Of a DNA stretch of 64,000 nucleotides, positions 33,892 through 42,166 are shown in pieces; the first letter of the stretch is position 1; every line of letters begins with the position of its first letter. The translations under genes and the position numbers were made by a program. Source of the stretch: Bacteroidota bacterium. Its GTDB lineage: Bacteria; Bacteroidota; Bacteroidia; UKL13-3. The notes beneath the pieces are model-generated. The model did not search any database and had not been told where the DNA came from. It worked only from the letters and a program-made list of their open reading frames with translations. The stretch lies in NCBI GenBank assembly GCA_947457395.1, contig CANGVA010000008.1, forward strand, positions 1-64,000, written 5' to 3'.

Positions 33892-33898
33892 TAAAACC

Positions 33899-34768
33899 AT
33901 GATAAGAAGAGTAGCTTTATTGCTCATTTCCATTCTTGCACTAACAGATTTTGTATTAGCACAAGGAGTATATGATGATTTCATATACACTAGACAAGCT
34001 GTGCAAGAGCGCAAGGTTGTACCTTGGCCATATTTGCGTGAGGCTGATGTTTTTTGGGCAAAAAGGGTACACAGAATTATTGATACACGTGAAAAACAAA
34101 ACATGTGCATGCAATGGCCTAAAAACCCATTGAGTTTAATTCTTTATAATGCTGTTGTTGATGGTAAGTTAATTCCTTACAGAGAAGACTCGTTAACATC
34201 TTCGCTAACGGTGGAAGAATTTCTAGCTTTAGGTGCAGATACTTCTTATCCTAAAAATATCATAGATCCGAATGGTGATCCTGAAGATCCTTTTAATCAG
34301 AGAATAGATACGGTGGTAGACAGGTTAGATCCAATCAGAAAAATAATAAAATTTCGTGTGGTTGAAGATTGGATATTTGATAAAAAAGAATCACGCATGT
34401 ATGTAAGAATAATTGCTATTGCACCGCAGTACCGCCCGAAATTTGCCGGACAGGAAGTGGATCAGGATCAGGATTTGTGTGTTTTAAAATACCACAGAGA
34501 TGCAAGTGACCCCGACAATTACGATATCAGAGAAATTCTTGTAAACATGGAGGTGTTTAATAGGGGTAATGATGCTGCTCGTATTACTTTCGATGATTGG
34601 TTTGAACAAAGAATGTTCAGTAGCTATATTATCAAAGAAGCCAATCAGTATGATAGAAAAATAAGTGAAATGGAGGAATTCAAAGATAATGGACTTGCAG
34701 CTTTACTAGAATCAGAGCGTATTAAGCATGACTTATTTGAAAGAGAGCACGATCTTTGGGAATATTAA
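33899..34768 (+). CDS. gldN: Type IX secretion/gliding protein GldN (PorN)
   Basis: Periplasmic ring partner of GldK, 289 residues. A signal peptide (MIRRVALLLISILALTDFVLAQ) precedes the family start YDDFIYTRQAVQERKVVPWPYLREADVFWAKRV. Later blocks: NPLSLILYNAVVDGKLIPY, VVEDWIFDKKESRMYVRIIAIAP and a helical C-terminus. It ends the operon at the bidirectional terminator. Confidence 0.95.
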   Translation: MIRRVALLLISILALTDFVLAQGVYDDFIYTRQAVQERKVVPWPYLREADVFWAKRVHRIIDTREKQNMCMQWPKNPLSLILYNAVVDGKLIPYREDSLTSSLTVEEFLALGADTSYPKNIIDPNGDPEDPFNQRIDTVVDRLDPIRKIIKFRVVEDWIFDKKESRMYVRIIAIAPQYRPKFAGQEVDQDQDLCVLKYHRDASDPDNYDIREILVNMEVFNRGNDAARITFDDWFEQRMFSSYIIKEANQYDRKISEMEEFKDNGLAALLESERIKHDLFEREHDLWEY

Positions 34769-34785
34769 GAATTAAATAATTATGT

Positions 34786-34813
34786 AAAATCCCGGCCATT
34801 TGGTCGGGATTTT
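34786..34813. terminator. Bidirectional terminator between gldN and dtd
   Basis: Twelve-base stem with one G-T pair (arms 34786-34797 and 34802-34813), loop ATTT, A run before and T run after. It lies 17 bases past the gldN stop and ends two bases before the end of dtd, so it can stop transcription from either side. Confidence 0.85.
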
Positions 34814-34814
34814 T

Positions 34815-35267
34815 TTATTCCTTCAGTTTTGAATCAATAATGATAGTAACAGGCCCATCATTGATTAAGTTAATTTGCATATCTGCCCCGAATCTGCCTG
34901 TTTTAATTACTACTTTAACTATACCTTCTAGTTTCCTAATAAAGTACTCATATAGTGGAATGGCCTTCTCTGGCCTTGCTGATTTGATAAACGAAGGCCT
35001 GTTTCCCTTTTTGGTTGATGCAAATAAAGTAAATTGACTGATAATCATTAACTCGCCTTTAGTATCATTAACCGATAAATTCATCAATCCTTGTTGGTCA
35101 GAAAAAATCCTTAATCCGGCAACCTTTGTAGCAAGCCAATCTGCATCAGATTCATTGTCATCTTCTTCAATGCCAATTAGAATACAAAGTCCAGTTCCTA
35201 TTTCGGCATACACTTTTTGTTCAATATGCACGGTCGCTTTTGTTACTCGCTGCACAACTAATCTCAT
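34815..35267 (-). CDS. dtd: D-aminoacyl-tRNA deacylase
   Basis: Removes D-amino acids mischarged to tRNA. The 150-residue length is standard. Visible are the start MRLVVQRVTKATVHI, ISQFTLFA with the active-site pocket, and the NDGPVTIII motif (the Gly-cisPro motif GP at about 137-138), which selects D-substrates. It lies three bases after rsgA ends and is probably the last gene of the minus-strand run that begins near 37.6 kb. Confidence 0.95.
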   Translation of the reverse strand: MRLVVQRVTKATVHIEQKVYAEIGTGLCILIGIEEDDNESDADWLATKVAGLRIFSDQQGLMNLSVNDTKGELMIISQFTLFASTKKGNRPSFIKSARPEKAIPLYEYFIRKLEGIVKVVIKTGRFGADMQINLINDGPVTIIIDSKLKE

Positions 35268-35269
35268 AA

Positions 35270-36187
35270 CTATGCGTATAAATCTTCGTTTGCAAGGATG
35301 CCTAGATAACTGTGATATCGCTCTGTAGTAATCATCCCTTTTTCTACTGCAGCCTGAACGGCACAGCCGGGTTCATCCTTATGTAGGCAGTTGTTAAATT
35401 TACAGGTTCCAATAAGCGGTTTCATTTCTTTGAAATAATGAGATAATTCAGCGTCTTCAATGTCAATAATGCCAAATTCCCTGATGCCCGGGGTGTCTAT
35501 TATAAAACCTCCATTGCTTAGCTCCAGCATTTCAGCAAAAGTGGTTGTATGCTGCCCTTTTAGATGGTAATTTGATAAAGCACCTGTTTTAAGATTCAGC
35601 TTTGAATCCAGTTTGTTTAATAAAGTAGATTTACCAACACCGGAATGGCCCGTTAATAGTGTGGTCTTATCTTTTAGCAAATCTCGGAGTGTCTCCAATC
35701 CTTCTCCTGTTTTTGCCGATGTTTTTATGCAGGTATAGCCAACTTTCTCATAAAGTTTAATGCTATCTTCCAGCACAGCTTCTAATTCATCTGTGCATAA
35801 ATCACACTTATTAAATACAATGATTGCAGGTATATGGTAGGCTTCTGCTGTTAGCAAAAACCGGTCAATAAAACCAAGTGAAGTTTGAGGGAAGGCAATA
35901 GTGGTAACCAATATAGCTTGATCAAGATTGCTGGCAATAATATGTGTTTGCTTAGATAGATTGCTGGCTTTGCGTATGATATAGTTCTTTCTGGGCTCAA
36001 TACTATCGATAATACCTGTTTCTTGGCCGGGTTCAATTTCAAAGTTTACATAATCTCCCACAGTAATAGGGTTAGTATGCTTTAACCCCTCTAACCTAAA
36101 TTTACCCTTTATCCGGCAGGCAATATTTTTTGCACCAAGTTTTACCTGATACCAGCTGCCTGTTGATTTTGTAACCAGTCCTTTCAT
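35270..36187 (-). CDS. rsgA: Ribosome small-subunit GTPase RsgA
   Basis: Circularly permuted GTPase (305 residues) that checks 30S subunit maturation. The N-terminal OB fold (GSWYQVKLGAKNIACRIKGKFRL) is followed by G4 FNKCDL, G5 TSAKTGEGL, G1 GHSGVGKSTLLN and G3 IDTPGIREF, in the permuted order. The C-terminal zinc motif is visible in C-x5-C-x-H-x5-C (GTCKFNNCLHKDEPGC). It overlaps crcB by four bases. Confidence 0.96.
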   Translation of the reverse strand: MKGLVTKSTGSWYQVKLGAKNIACRIKGKFRLEGLKHTNPITVGDYVNFEIEPGQETGIIDSIEPRKNYIIRKASNLSKQTHIIASNLDQAILVTTIAFPQTSLGFIDRFLLTAEAYHIPAIIVFNKCDLCTDELEAVLEDSIKLYEKVGYTCIKTSAKTGEGLETLRDLLKDKTTLLTGHSGVGKSTLLNKLDSKLNLKTGALSNYHLKGQHTTTFAEMLELSNGGFIIDTPGIREFGIIDIEDAELSHYFKEMKPLIGTCKFNNCLHKDEPGCAVQAAVEKGMITTERYHSYLGILANEDLYA

Positions 36188-36561
36188 TGTTTTGCTAATG
36201 ATATGATTTCATAACCTAGCCAAACAGATAATAAACCGATTATATTGCTTCCGGCAATATAAAGAAAGGCAATTTTGTAAGCCTGATGCTTTAAAAGCAT
36301 ATACGTTTCTGCTCCGAAACCGGAGAATGTGGTAAAACCACCGAGAAAACCTGTAGTAAGGAAAAGTTCAATGGCTGAAAACCCTTTGGATTGGCTCAAA
36401 TAACTGCAGCTGAAGCCAATTATGAAACAGCCGCTAATATTTACAAGAAACGTATGCCAAGGGAATATACCGGGATCAATTGGCTTTATCCAAAGTCCAA
36501 TCAAATAACGACAGCATGCACCCAACGCTCCGCCAATGGCTACTATTAAAAGGGGTTTCAT
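36184..36561 (-). CDS. crcB: Fluoride exporter CrcB (Fluc)
   Basis: Small dual-topology membrane channel that exports fluoride, 125 residues and four helices. The family motif GFLGGFTTFSGFGAET is at about 72-87 and the conserved Arg/Asn helix start GGALGACCRYLIG is at the N-terminus, with FLVNISGCFIIGF in the second helix. A single gene is enough for a homodimer. No fluoride riboswitch consensus is evident in the 17 bases upstream, which are only a spacer to the next gene; it is inside an operon-like run. Confidence 0.93.
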   Translation of the reverse strand: MKPLLIVAIGGALGACCRYLIGLWIKPIDPGIFPWHTFLVNISGCFIIGFSCSYLSQSKGFSAIELFLTTGFLGGFTTFSGFGAETYMLLKHQAYKIAFLYIAGSNIIGLLSVWLGYEIISLAKQ

Positions 36562-36578
36562 GGGTGCTAAGATACACT

Positions 36579-37163
36579 TTAAATATAAATTAGACCTTCA
36601 TGTAACTGTCCGAAACTTTGATTGGTTTTGTTTTTGATGCGGTAAGCAATCAGCCAACATATCAATGCATCAGCATAGTGCCAGTTAGGTATTTCAAATG
36701 CCGGTAAATTTACATCAAATTTGTGCTTGAGTATTTCAATAAATTGTGGTGTTAATTCTTTCTCCTTCTTATTATATGAATCTGTCAGTTTAAATTCTTT
36801 TACAAAACCTCCGGGGTAACCCTCATAAAACTTAATGCCATGCAACACGGGGTCGTTTTTTAGTTTGATGGCTCGGGCAGTGAGCCCGCCTAGAAACATT
36901 GGCGACATGGCATTTAAGGCCTTATCGGAATGACGATAAAAATAATCTGTGCAGTCGGGCAAATTGTAATAAATTCCTGGAAGTGTGAGCGGGGCATCAA
37001 TACAAACAAGTTCCGGCTTTATATTTAAAAGCATCAACTGAAGAAACTGATCTGCATCCTGTTTTACACGTGTGCCAACCAAATTTAGTTTCTCCGGATG
37101 ATAACCATAACAGATTACCGTTGTTCCTGCAGTTTTACTACCATAATCAATACCTGCCAGCAT
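36579..37163 (-). CDS. Predicted RNase H-fold nuclease-like protein (DUF429-like)
   Basis: Protein of 194 residues with the start LAGIDYGSKTAGTTVI, a strand with Asp as in RNase H/RuvC folds, and a second carboxylate in LVCIDAPLTLPG. The middle block FYRHSDKALNAMSPMFLGGLTARA is well defined. A third acidic residue lies in HYADALICWLIAYR near the C-terminus. I infer a metal-binding RNase H-like core; activity is not known. It starts one base from the stop of the DUF2256 gene (TAAATG), so the genes are closely coupled. Confidence 0.65.
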   Translation of the reverse strand: MLAGIDYGSKTAGTTVICYGYHPEKLNLVGTRVKQDADQFLQLMLLNIKPELVCIDAPLTLPGIYYNLPDCTDYFYRHSDKALNAMSPMFLGGLTARAIKLKNDPVLHGIKFYEGYPGGFVKEFKLTDSYNKKEKELTPQFIEILKHKFDVNLPAFEIPNWHYADALICWLIAYRIKNKTNQSFGQLHEGLIYI

Positions 37164-37307
37164 TTATTTGTTTTTATTTTTTTTACAACGTTCACTGCAA
37201 TATTTCACCTCATCCCATACCAATGACCATTTTTTTCTCCAGGTGAATGGTCTTGAACATATTTCACATGTTTTTGAGGGTAAATGCTGTTTTTTTACAC
37301 CTTTCAT
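37164..37307 (-). CDS. DUF2256 zinc-ribbon mini-protein
   Basis: Protein of only 47 residues, easy to miss because of its length. Its sequence begins MKGVKKQHLPSKTCEICSRP, continues FTWRKKWSLVWDEVKYCSERC and ends in a lysine-rich tail. Four Cys (C14, C17, C37, C41) probably bind one zinc; the LPSKTCEICSRPFTWRKKW pattern is the DUF2256 hallmark. Function is unknown; the family often lies beside cryptochrome/photolyase genes. The ATG overlaps the stop of the TIGR03643 gene by four bases (ATGA) and the TAA is followed directly by the DUF429-like ATG. Confidence 0.85.
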   Translation of the reverse strand: MKGVKKQHLPSKTCEICSRPFTWRKKWSLVWDEVKYCSERCKKNKNK

Positions 37308-37576
37308 CTTTTGCTTATCTTATTGCCGGATATGGCTCTTTGTCGGCTGCACTTAAATCTGCTAATCTCTTCACTTCTTTTGTATCTGTGTTTTTGTGAT
37401 ATACCTTGATTTACTCTCTTGCGCCAAAGCCTCCAGCTGGATGGTTTGAGTTGTTGACGCATTAATCTCACCACATCGGCCTCCGTTAATCCAAATTGCA
37501 GATGTATTGCCTCAAAGGGAGTCCTATCTTCCCAGGCCATCTCAATTACTCTGTCTATTTGTTCGGCTGAAAGCAT
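37304..37576 (-). CDS. TIGR03643-family protein
   Basis: Protein of 90 residues, helical and basic. The conserved start is SAEQIDRVIEMAWEDRTPFE, followed by QFGLTEADVVRLMRQQLKP and SSWRLWRKRV, a possible helix-turn-helix. The tail is Lys/Arg-rich (KRSEEISRFKCSRQR). Family function is unknown, but it recurs near cryptochromes. I chose the ATG at 37576; an ATG at 37618 would add 14 residues overlapping the cryptochrome start. The stop overlaps the DUF2256 start by four bases. Confidence 0.8.
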   Translation of the reverse strand: MLSAEQIDRVIEMAWEDRTPFEAIHLQFGLTEADVVRLMRQQLKPSSWRLWRKRVNQGISQKHRYKRSEEISRFKCSRQRAISGNKISKR

Positions 37577-37616
37577 GAATCCTAAACATCTTACATTTAT
37601 GAATGTTTTAAGTATC

Positions 37617-39148
37617 ATGGATAAACAAAAGGTAGTTGTGTTATGGTTTAAGCGTGACCTGCGTATAACAGATCACAGGCCTGCAGCTATGGCAATAGCT
37701 CACGGATTACCGGTTCTTTGTCTATATGTATATGAACCTGATTTATTGCAGCATCCCGATAGTGATATTAGGCATTGGCGCTTTGCACACCAAAGCATCG
37801 GGCAGTTGGATCAGTACTTACAAACATTCCATCAACGTGTGCTTGAGTGGTATGGCAATGTGCTTGATGTCCTCGAGTATATTCAGCGTCATTATTCGAT
37901 TGAAGCAATCTACAGTCATGAAGAAATTGGGGTTGGGATAAGCTTTGAAAGAGATAAAGCTGTAGCAAAATGGTGTCATCATCATGGGGCAAAATGGATT
38001 GAATCTCCTACCAATGGTATTATTCGAGGTTTAAAAAGCAGAAAGAGCTGGCAAACCAAATGGTATGATACCATGCGGGCGGAAATCGTTCATCCGGATT
38101 GGATACATATAAGGCCCGCACCAATTACTTTGCTAAACAATAAAGATTTTGAATTGCCGCCTGAATTTAAAGCAGCTGTTGCAAGGCATGAGCCACTTTT
38201 TCAATTCGGAGGGTTTCTCCATGCACGTGAGGTGTTGGCATCTTTTCTTCATAATCGCATATGGCAATACAGTTCATCCATTTCAAAACCTCATGAAAGC
38301 AGAGATGGATGCAGCAGGCTATCAGCACATTTAGCTTGGGGTAATTTGAGTATAAGGGAGGTTTATCAGGCAGCAGTTTCTGCAGCGGGGCAATACCCAC
38401 CAAAAAGCAGGCAAATACAGTTTTTTATTACCAGACTATTTTGGCACTGCCACTTTATACAAAAGTTTGAATCGCACAGCACAATGGAGTTTGAAAACGT
38501 AAATAAGGGATATGACCTGATACGGAACGATCGAAATGAATTTTATATAGAGGCTTGGCGTAATGGCCAAACCGGTTATCCGCTGGTGGATGCCAGCATG
38601 GAATGCTTGCGCCAAACAGGTTATATTAATTTCAGGATGCGGGCTATGCTCGTAAGTTTTCTCACCCATAACTTATGGCAGCACTGGGAAACCGGGGTAC
38701 ATCATCTGGCATCTCTTTTTTAGATTACGAGCCGGGTATTCATTACCCGCAATTTCAGATGCAGGCAGGTACCATGGGCGTGCACACCATCAGAACTTAT
38801 AATCCGGTGAAACAAGCGAAGGAGAAAGACCCATCGGCCGTATTTATAAAGACCTGGCTTCCTCAATTAGCAGCATTACCTTTACCATTTGTGCATGAGC
38901 CATGGGAAATGAGCATGCAGGAACAAAAAAAGTATGGTGTTTTGCTTGGGGTGGATTATCCTGAGCCAATTATTGATTATAAAATGAGTGCAGCAGAGGC
39001 TTCCAGACGCTTATGGGAAATGAAGCGGCAAAAACAAGTAAAAGCCAATAATGCTGAAGTGCTGGAGAAACTAAGTTTGCGAAAATCTGATGCTGAGCAT
39101 CCAATTAAGCGTCAAAAAAGCGTAGATTTAAATTTTAAACTCTTTTAG
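37617..39148 (+). pseudogene. Cryptochrome/photolyase-family flavoprotein, broken by a -1 frameshift
   Basis: Blue-light FAD protein. The first frame gives 368 residues with the photolyase start KVVVLWFKRDLRITDHRPAA, FQFGGFLHAREVL, and the FAD-binding region (SAHLAWGNLSIREVYQ, NEFYIEAWRNGQTGYPLVDASM). It stops at TAG 38721-38723, right after THNLWQHWETGVHHLASLF. The -1 frame continues without a gap: LDYEPGIHYPQFQMQAGT to 39148. One extra T in the six-T run at 38716-38721 would restore a 510-residue protein, the normal length. The cause may be a real deletion, a sequencing error or recoding. The start is ATG 37617 because the family begins there. Confidence 0.85.
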
Positions 39149-39150
39149 CC

Positions 39151-40062
39151 ATGAAAGCCATCATCGACTTGGGAACAAATACCTTTCATCTGTTAATTGC
39201 CAATTTAAATGGGTCGGCAATTGATATCATAGAAAAAGTTCAGATTCCTGTTAAGATTGGTGAAGGTGGGATTAATAACCAGCAAATAAGTGAAGCGGCA
39301 TTTAAAAGGGGTATGCAAGCACTAGAGTTGTTTAGCGAAGTGATCAAAAAACATGATTTAACTGAGATAAAAGCATTTGGCACTTCTGCTATTCGTGATG
39401 CAGAAAATGGAGCAAAATTTATTCAGCAGGCAGTTGATTTAGGTATTCCCATCGAAGCAATATCCGGTGATGCCGAAGCACAGTTAATTTATGAGGGAGT
39501 AAAACACTCCATGACTATGCCTGAGCAGCCTGTATTGGTAATGGATATAGGTGGAGGAAGTGTTGAGTTTATAATAGGCATGAAGGATCAGATTTTATGG
39601 AAAGAGAGTTTTAAACTGGGGGCAGCCCGTTTGATTGAACGTTTTCATTTAACCAACCCTATAACAACGGATGAAGTATTAAAACTTTCTCTTTTTATTG
39701 AGGAGTCGCTAGCATCCTTGTGGCAATCATTGAATCTGTATCCTGCATCAATTCTTATCGGATCGGCAGGTTCTTTTGAAACACTGGTTGAGGTGCTTGA
39801 AAAGGATCTGAATGAAAATTGTCCTGCCTTATCTGCACATGCGCACCTTGTCTCTACAAAGCAGCTTAATCAATTCTGTGCGCTCATGAAGCAGTGCAAT
39901 TCCAGTGAGCGTGCATCACTGAAAGGAATGGCTTCTTTCAGGGTTGATATGATAGTGGCTGCTGCTATTCTGATGGAAGTAGTTGTTGCAAAAGCCTCCA
40001 TCAGACAGGTGATCTCATCGGCTTATGCTTTAAAGGAAGGGATGCTTTTTTCTATGCGTTAA
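39151..40062 (+). CDS. Ppx/GppA phosphatase family protein
   Basis: Exopolyphosphatase/guanosine-pentaphosphate phosphohydrolase family, 303 residues, the short form without the C-terminal HD domain. The actin-like ATPase fold is visible in AIIDLGTNTFHLLIA, TSAIRDAENG, GDAEAQLIYEGV and VMDIGGGSVEFII. It may degrade polyphosphate or convert pppGpp; the two cannot be told apart here. It starts two bases after the cryptochrome frame ends, and its stop overlaps the converging RNase Z gene by four bases. Confidence 0.9.
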   Translation: MKAIIDLGTNTFHLLIANLNGSAIDIIEKVQIPVKIGEGGINNQQISEAAFKRGMQALELFSEVIKKHDLTEIKAFGTSAIRDAENGAKFIQQAVDLGIPIEAISGDAEAQLIYEGVKHSMTMPEQPVLVMDIGGGSVEFIIGMKDQILWKESFKLGAARLIERFHLTNPITTDEVLKLSLFIEESLASLWQSLNLYPASILIGSAGSFETLVEVLEKDLNENCPALSAHAHLVSTKQLNQFCALMKQCNSSERASLKGMASFRVDMIVAAAILMEVVVAKASIRQVISSAYALKEGMLFSMR

Positions 40063-40976
40063 CTCAGGATAATGGTCTTCCCTTCGGTTGCCAATTCTGT
40101 ATTTTCAAATACTGATTTTGCTTCATTCAGCAATACATTTAAGTCATCGTATCTCGAAGAGAAGTGCCCTATGAGTAATTGCTCTACTGCTGCGGCTGAG
40201 CCAATCTGTCCTGCCTGTAATGCGGTAGTATGCATGGTTTCTTCTGCCCTGTTAAGTTTTTCATGTAAGAACGTGGCTTCATGATAAAGCAATTTAACCT
40301 GCCCTACATGTTTAATTGTATCATGATGGTAGCAGGTATCAGAGCAATAAGCGTATCGTATGGGTTTACCATTGTCAAATGTAAGCTCGTGGTTAGGGAT
40401 AATTATCTTTCCTTCATTTTCAAAATAATCTTTTCCTGTCTTCAGTTCATAGTAGTATGATACAGGTATTTCATGTTTTTTACACGCCTCTGCATTCAGT
40501 TTTCTGGGTCTGTCAATTTCTTCAAATAAAAAGCCTGTGGTAGGTATGCGATGGTGCAGCGGAAAGGAACTTACACGCAGGCGTTCATTTTGAAAGATAA
40601 CTTCCTTTTCCTGGTCTTGTGTAAGGTGTTTTATAATTGCAAAATGCAGTTTGGTATCACTGCTTTTTAAGAATAAGTCAAGTATTTCAAATAATGAGGC
40701 GGGTCCGAAAATATGCAGCGGATTTGTTCTTCCGTTGAGATTCATTGAAAAGATGAGACCTGGTAAGCCTAAAATATGATCACCATGTATGTGGCTAATG
40801 AAAATATAGTCAAGTTTAGATTTTTTGATTTTGTATTTACTCATCTGCATCTGTGCGCCTTCCCCGCAATCAATAAGCATATGGTGCTCAAGAAAATGAA
40901 GGTACTGTGCAGATGGGAAACGATTCGGGGTGGGTGTAGCCGAACTACTTCCGAGAATGGTTAGTTCAAAACTCAT
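40059..40976 (-). CDS. rnz: Ribonuclease Z
   Basis: Metallo-beta-lactamase-fold endonuclease that trims tRNA 3' trailers. The 305-residue length fits the short form. The zinc motif is SHIHGDHILGLPGL, with the start ELTILGSSSATPTPNRFPSAQYL, a PxKxRG-like loop absent, ALQAGQIGSAAAVEQLLIGHFSSRY near the C-terminus, and AYCSDTCYHHDTI as the later metal-binding segment. CCA is not encoded in the tRNA-Leu of this window, so trimming before CCA addition fits. It follows the STAS gene with a four-base overlap. Confidence 0.93.
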   Translation of the reverse strand: MSFELTILGSSSATPTPNRFPSAQYLHFLEHHMLIDCGEGAQMQMSKYKIKKSKLDYIFISHIHGDHILGLPGLIFSMNLNGRTNPLHIFGPASLFEILDLFLKSSDTKLHFAIIKHLTQDQEKEVIFQNERLRVSSFPLHHRIPTTGFLFEEIDRPRKLNAEACKKHEIPVSYYYELKTGKDYFENEGKIIIPNHELTFDNGKPIRYAYCSDTCYHHDTIKHVGQVKLLYHEATFLHEKLNRAEETMHTTALQAGQIGSAAAVEQLLIGHFSSRYDDLNVLLNEAKSVFENTELATEGKTIILS

Positions 40977-41353
40977 ACTTTGGGAGAGTCATTATCCAAA
41001 TCAAGGTATTGTTTTTCCAGCTGATCCATAAAAACAAAATCAATGGCTTCCATATCTGTTGGTATAAATGTGATATCTGCTTTATTAAAAAGGCGGGTAA
41101 AATGATCATCTGCATGGGTTAAAATTAGCATCCCATCAGTATTTCTTAGATCCAGTGCCAGTTGTATTAATTCACGGGTACCCTCTGCATTGCATTCTTT
41201 AACACCTTCTATATTCACAATTACGTATTTGCTGTTACTTGCCACCTCATGCAATACTTTTTCACGAAGCTTATGACAGGTATGCTGATTCATTACCGTG
41301 AGGTCTGTTTTAATAAGCGAATAATGCTCATTTTTCTCAATTGTGTAATTCAT
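40973..41353 (-). CDS. STAS-domain protein
   Basis: Protein of 126 residues with a single STAS fold of the anti-sigma-factor-antagonist type. The strand-helix pattern is clear (YVIVNIEGVKECNAEGTRELIQLALDLRN). The usual phosphorylated Ser of SpoIIAA, in the loop after the second strand, is replaced by Ala-Glu-Gly-Thr (NAEGTREL), so Thr may be the phosphosite or there is none. The acidic tail (DNDSPKV) overlaps rnz. No kinase, phosphatase or sigma factor is nearby. Role unknown, possibly regulatory. Confidence 0.75.
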   Translation of the reverse strand: MNYTIEKNEHYSLIKTDLTVMNQHTCHKLREKVLHEVASNSKYVIVNIEGVKECNAEGTRELIQLALDLRNTDGMLILTHADDHFTRLFNKADITFIPTDMEAIDFVFMDQLEKQYLDLDNDSPKV

Positions 41354-41404
41354 AGGGTAAATTTAAGCCAGCATTTATATTTTTACAATCTTTTTTAAAT
41401 AAAA

Positions 41405-42166
41405 ATGAGCAGCAAAGTAGTATTTATTACAGGTGCTTCATCAGGTTTAGGTGAAGCAGCAGCCAGGCAACTAGCATCGGAAGGTTACACATTGATACTT
41501 GCCGCTCGCAGAATCGATAAGCTTCAACACTTAGCTGATGAGCTTTTGCAGCGATACGGTGCATTATGTTATTGTATGGAGTTGGATGTGCGGCAAAGAG
41601 ATAAAGTGAAAAAAGTGATTACCGGATTGCCTGAGAAGTGGAAGAAAATAGATGTACTAATTAATAATGCCGGACTTGCAAGTGGTTTATCATCCATTGA
41701 GAATGGGGATGTAGATGATTGGGATGTTATGATAGATACGAATATAAAGGGTTTACTTTATGTTACGCGTCAGGTACTTCCGCTGATGATTGAAAACGGT
41801 GGAAGCCATGTCATCAATATTAGTTCAATTGCAGGTAAAGAAGTGTATGCAAACGGTAATGTATATTGTGCAACAAAGCATGCTGTTGATGCCTTAAATA
41901 AGGCTATGCGTATGGAGCTGGTAAAATATCCGATTAAGGTTACTGCAATAAATCCTGGAGCAGTTGAAACAGAATTTAGTATTGTGCGCTTTCACGGAGA
42001 TGAAGAACGCGCCAAAAAGGTATATGAGGGCTTTGATAGTCTGCTAGCAGCTGATATTGCAGAGGCAATTAGCTTTGTTTTATCACGGCCGGCACATGTA
42101 AACATTAACGAACTTACAATTATGCCAACTGCACAGGCAGTAGCGGGAGTGATTCACAGAAAATAA
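41405..42166 (+). CDS. SDR-family NAD(P)-dependent oxidoreductase (YdfG-like)
   Basis: Classical short-chain dehydrogenase of 253 residues. The cofactor loop TGASSGLGEAAA is at about 8-20 and NNAGLASG at about 86. The catalytic Ser and Tyr/Lys are seen in NISSIAGKEVYANGNVYCATK. The AARRIDKL segment after the first strand favours NADP. The closest named relatives are YdfG-type 3-hydroxy acid dehydrogenases acting on serine/threonine or malonic semialdehyde. It ends one base before the converging cytochrome c gene. Confidence 0.9.
   Translation: MSSKVVFITGASSGLGEAAARQLASEGYTLILAARRIDKLQHLADELLQRYGALCYCMELDVRQRDKVKKVITGLPEKWKKIDVLINNAGLASGLSSIENGDVDDWDVMIDTNIKGLLYVTRQVLPLMIENGGSHVINISSIAGKEVYANGNVYCATKHAVDALNKAMRMELVKYPIKVTAINPGAVETEFSIVRFHGDEERAKKVYEGFDSLLAADIAEAISFVLSRPAHVNINELTIMPTAQAVAGVIHRK

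Noticed and set aside
37574-37619. CATG at 37574 and at 37616 suggested alternative, overlapping starts for the TIGR03643 and cryptochrome genes
   Set aside because: The conserved family N-termini begin at 37576 (minus) and 37617 (plus), leaving 40 bases between, so shared start codons are not needed here.
38712-38722. Programmed -1 frameshift signal in the cryptochrome gene
   Set aside because: The codons before the stop (TCT CTT TTT TAG) do not form a standard slippery heptamer, and no downstream hairpin was obvious; a simple deletion or read error explains it.
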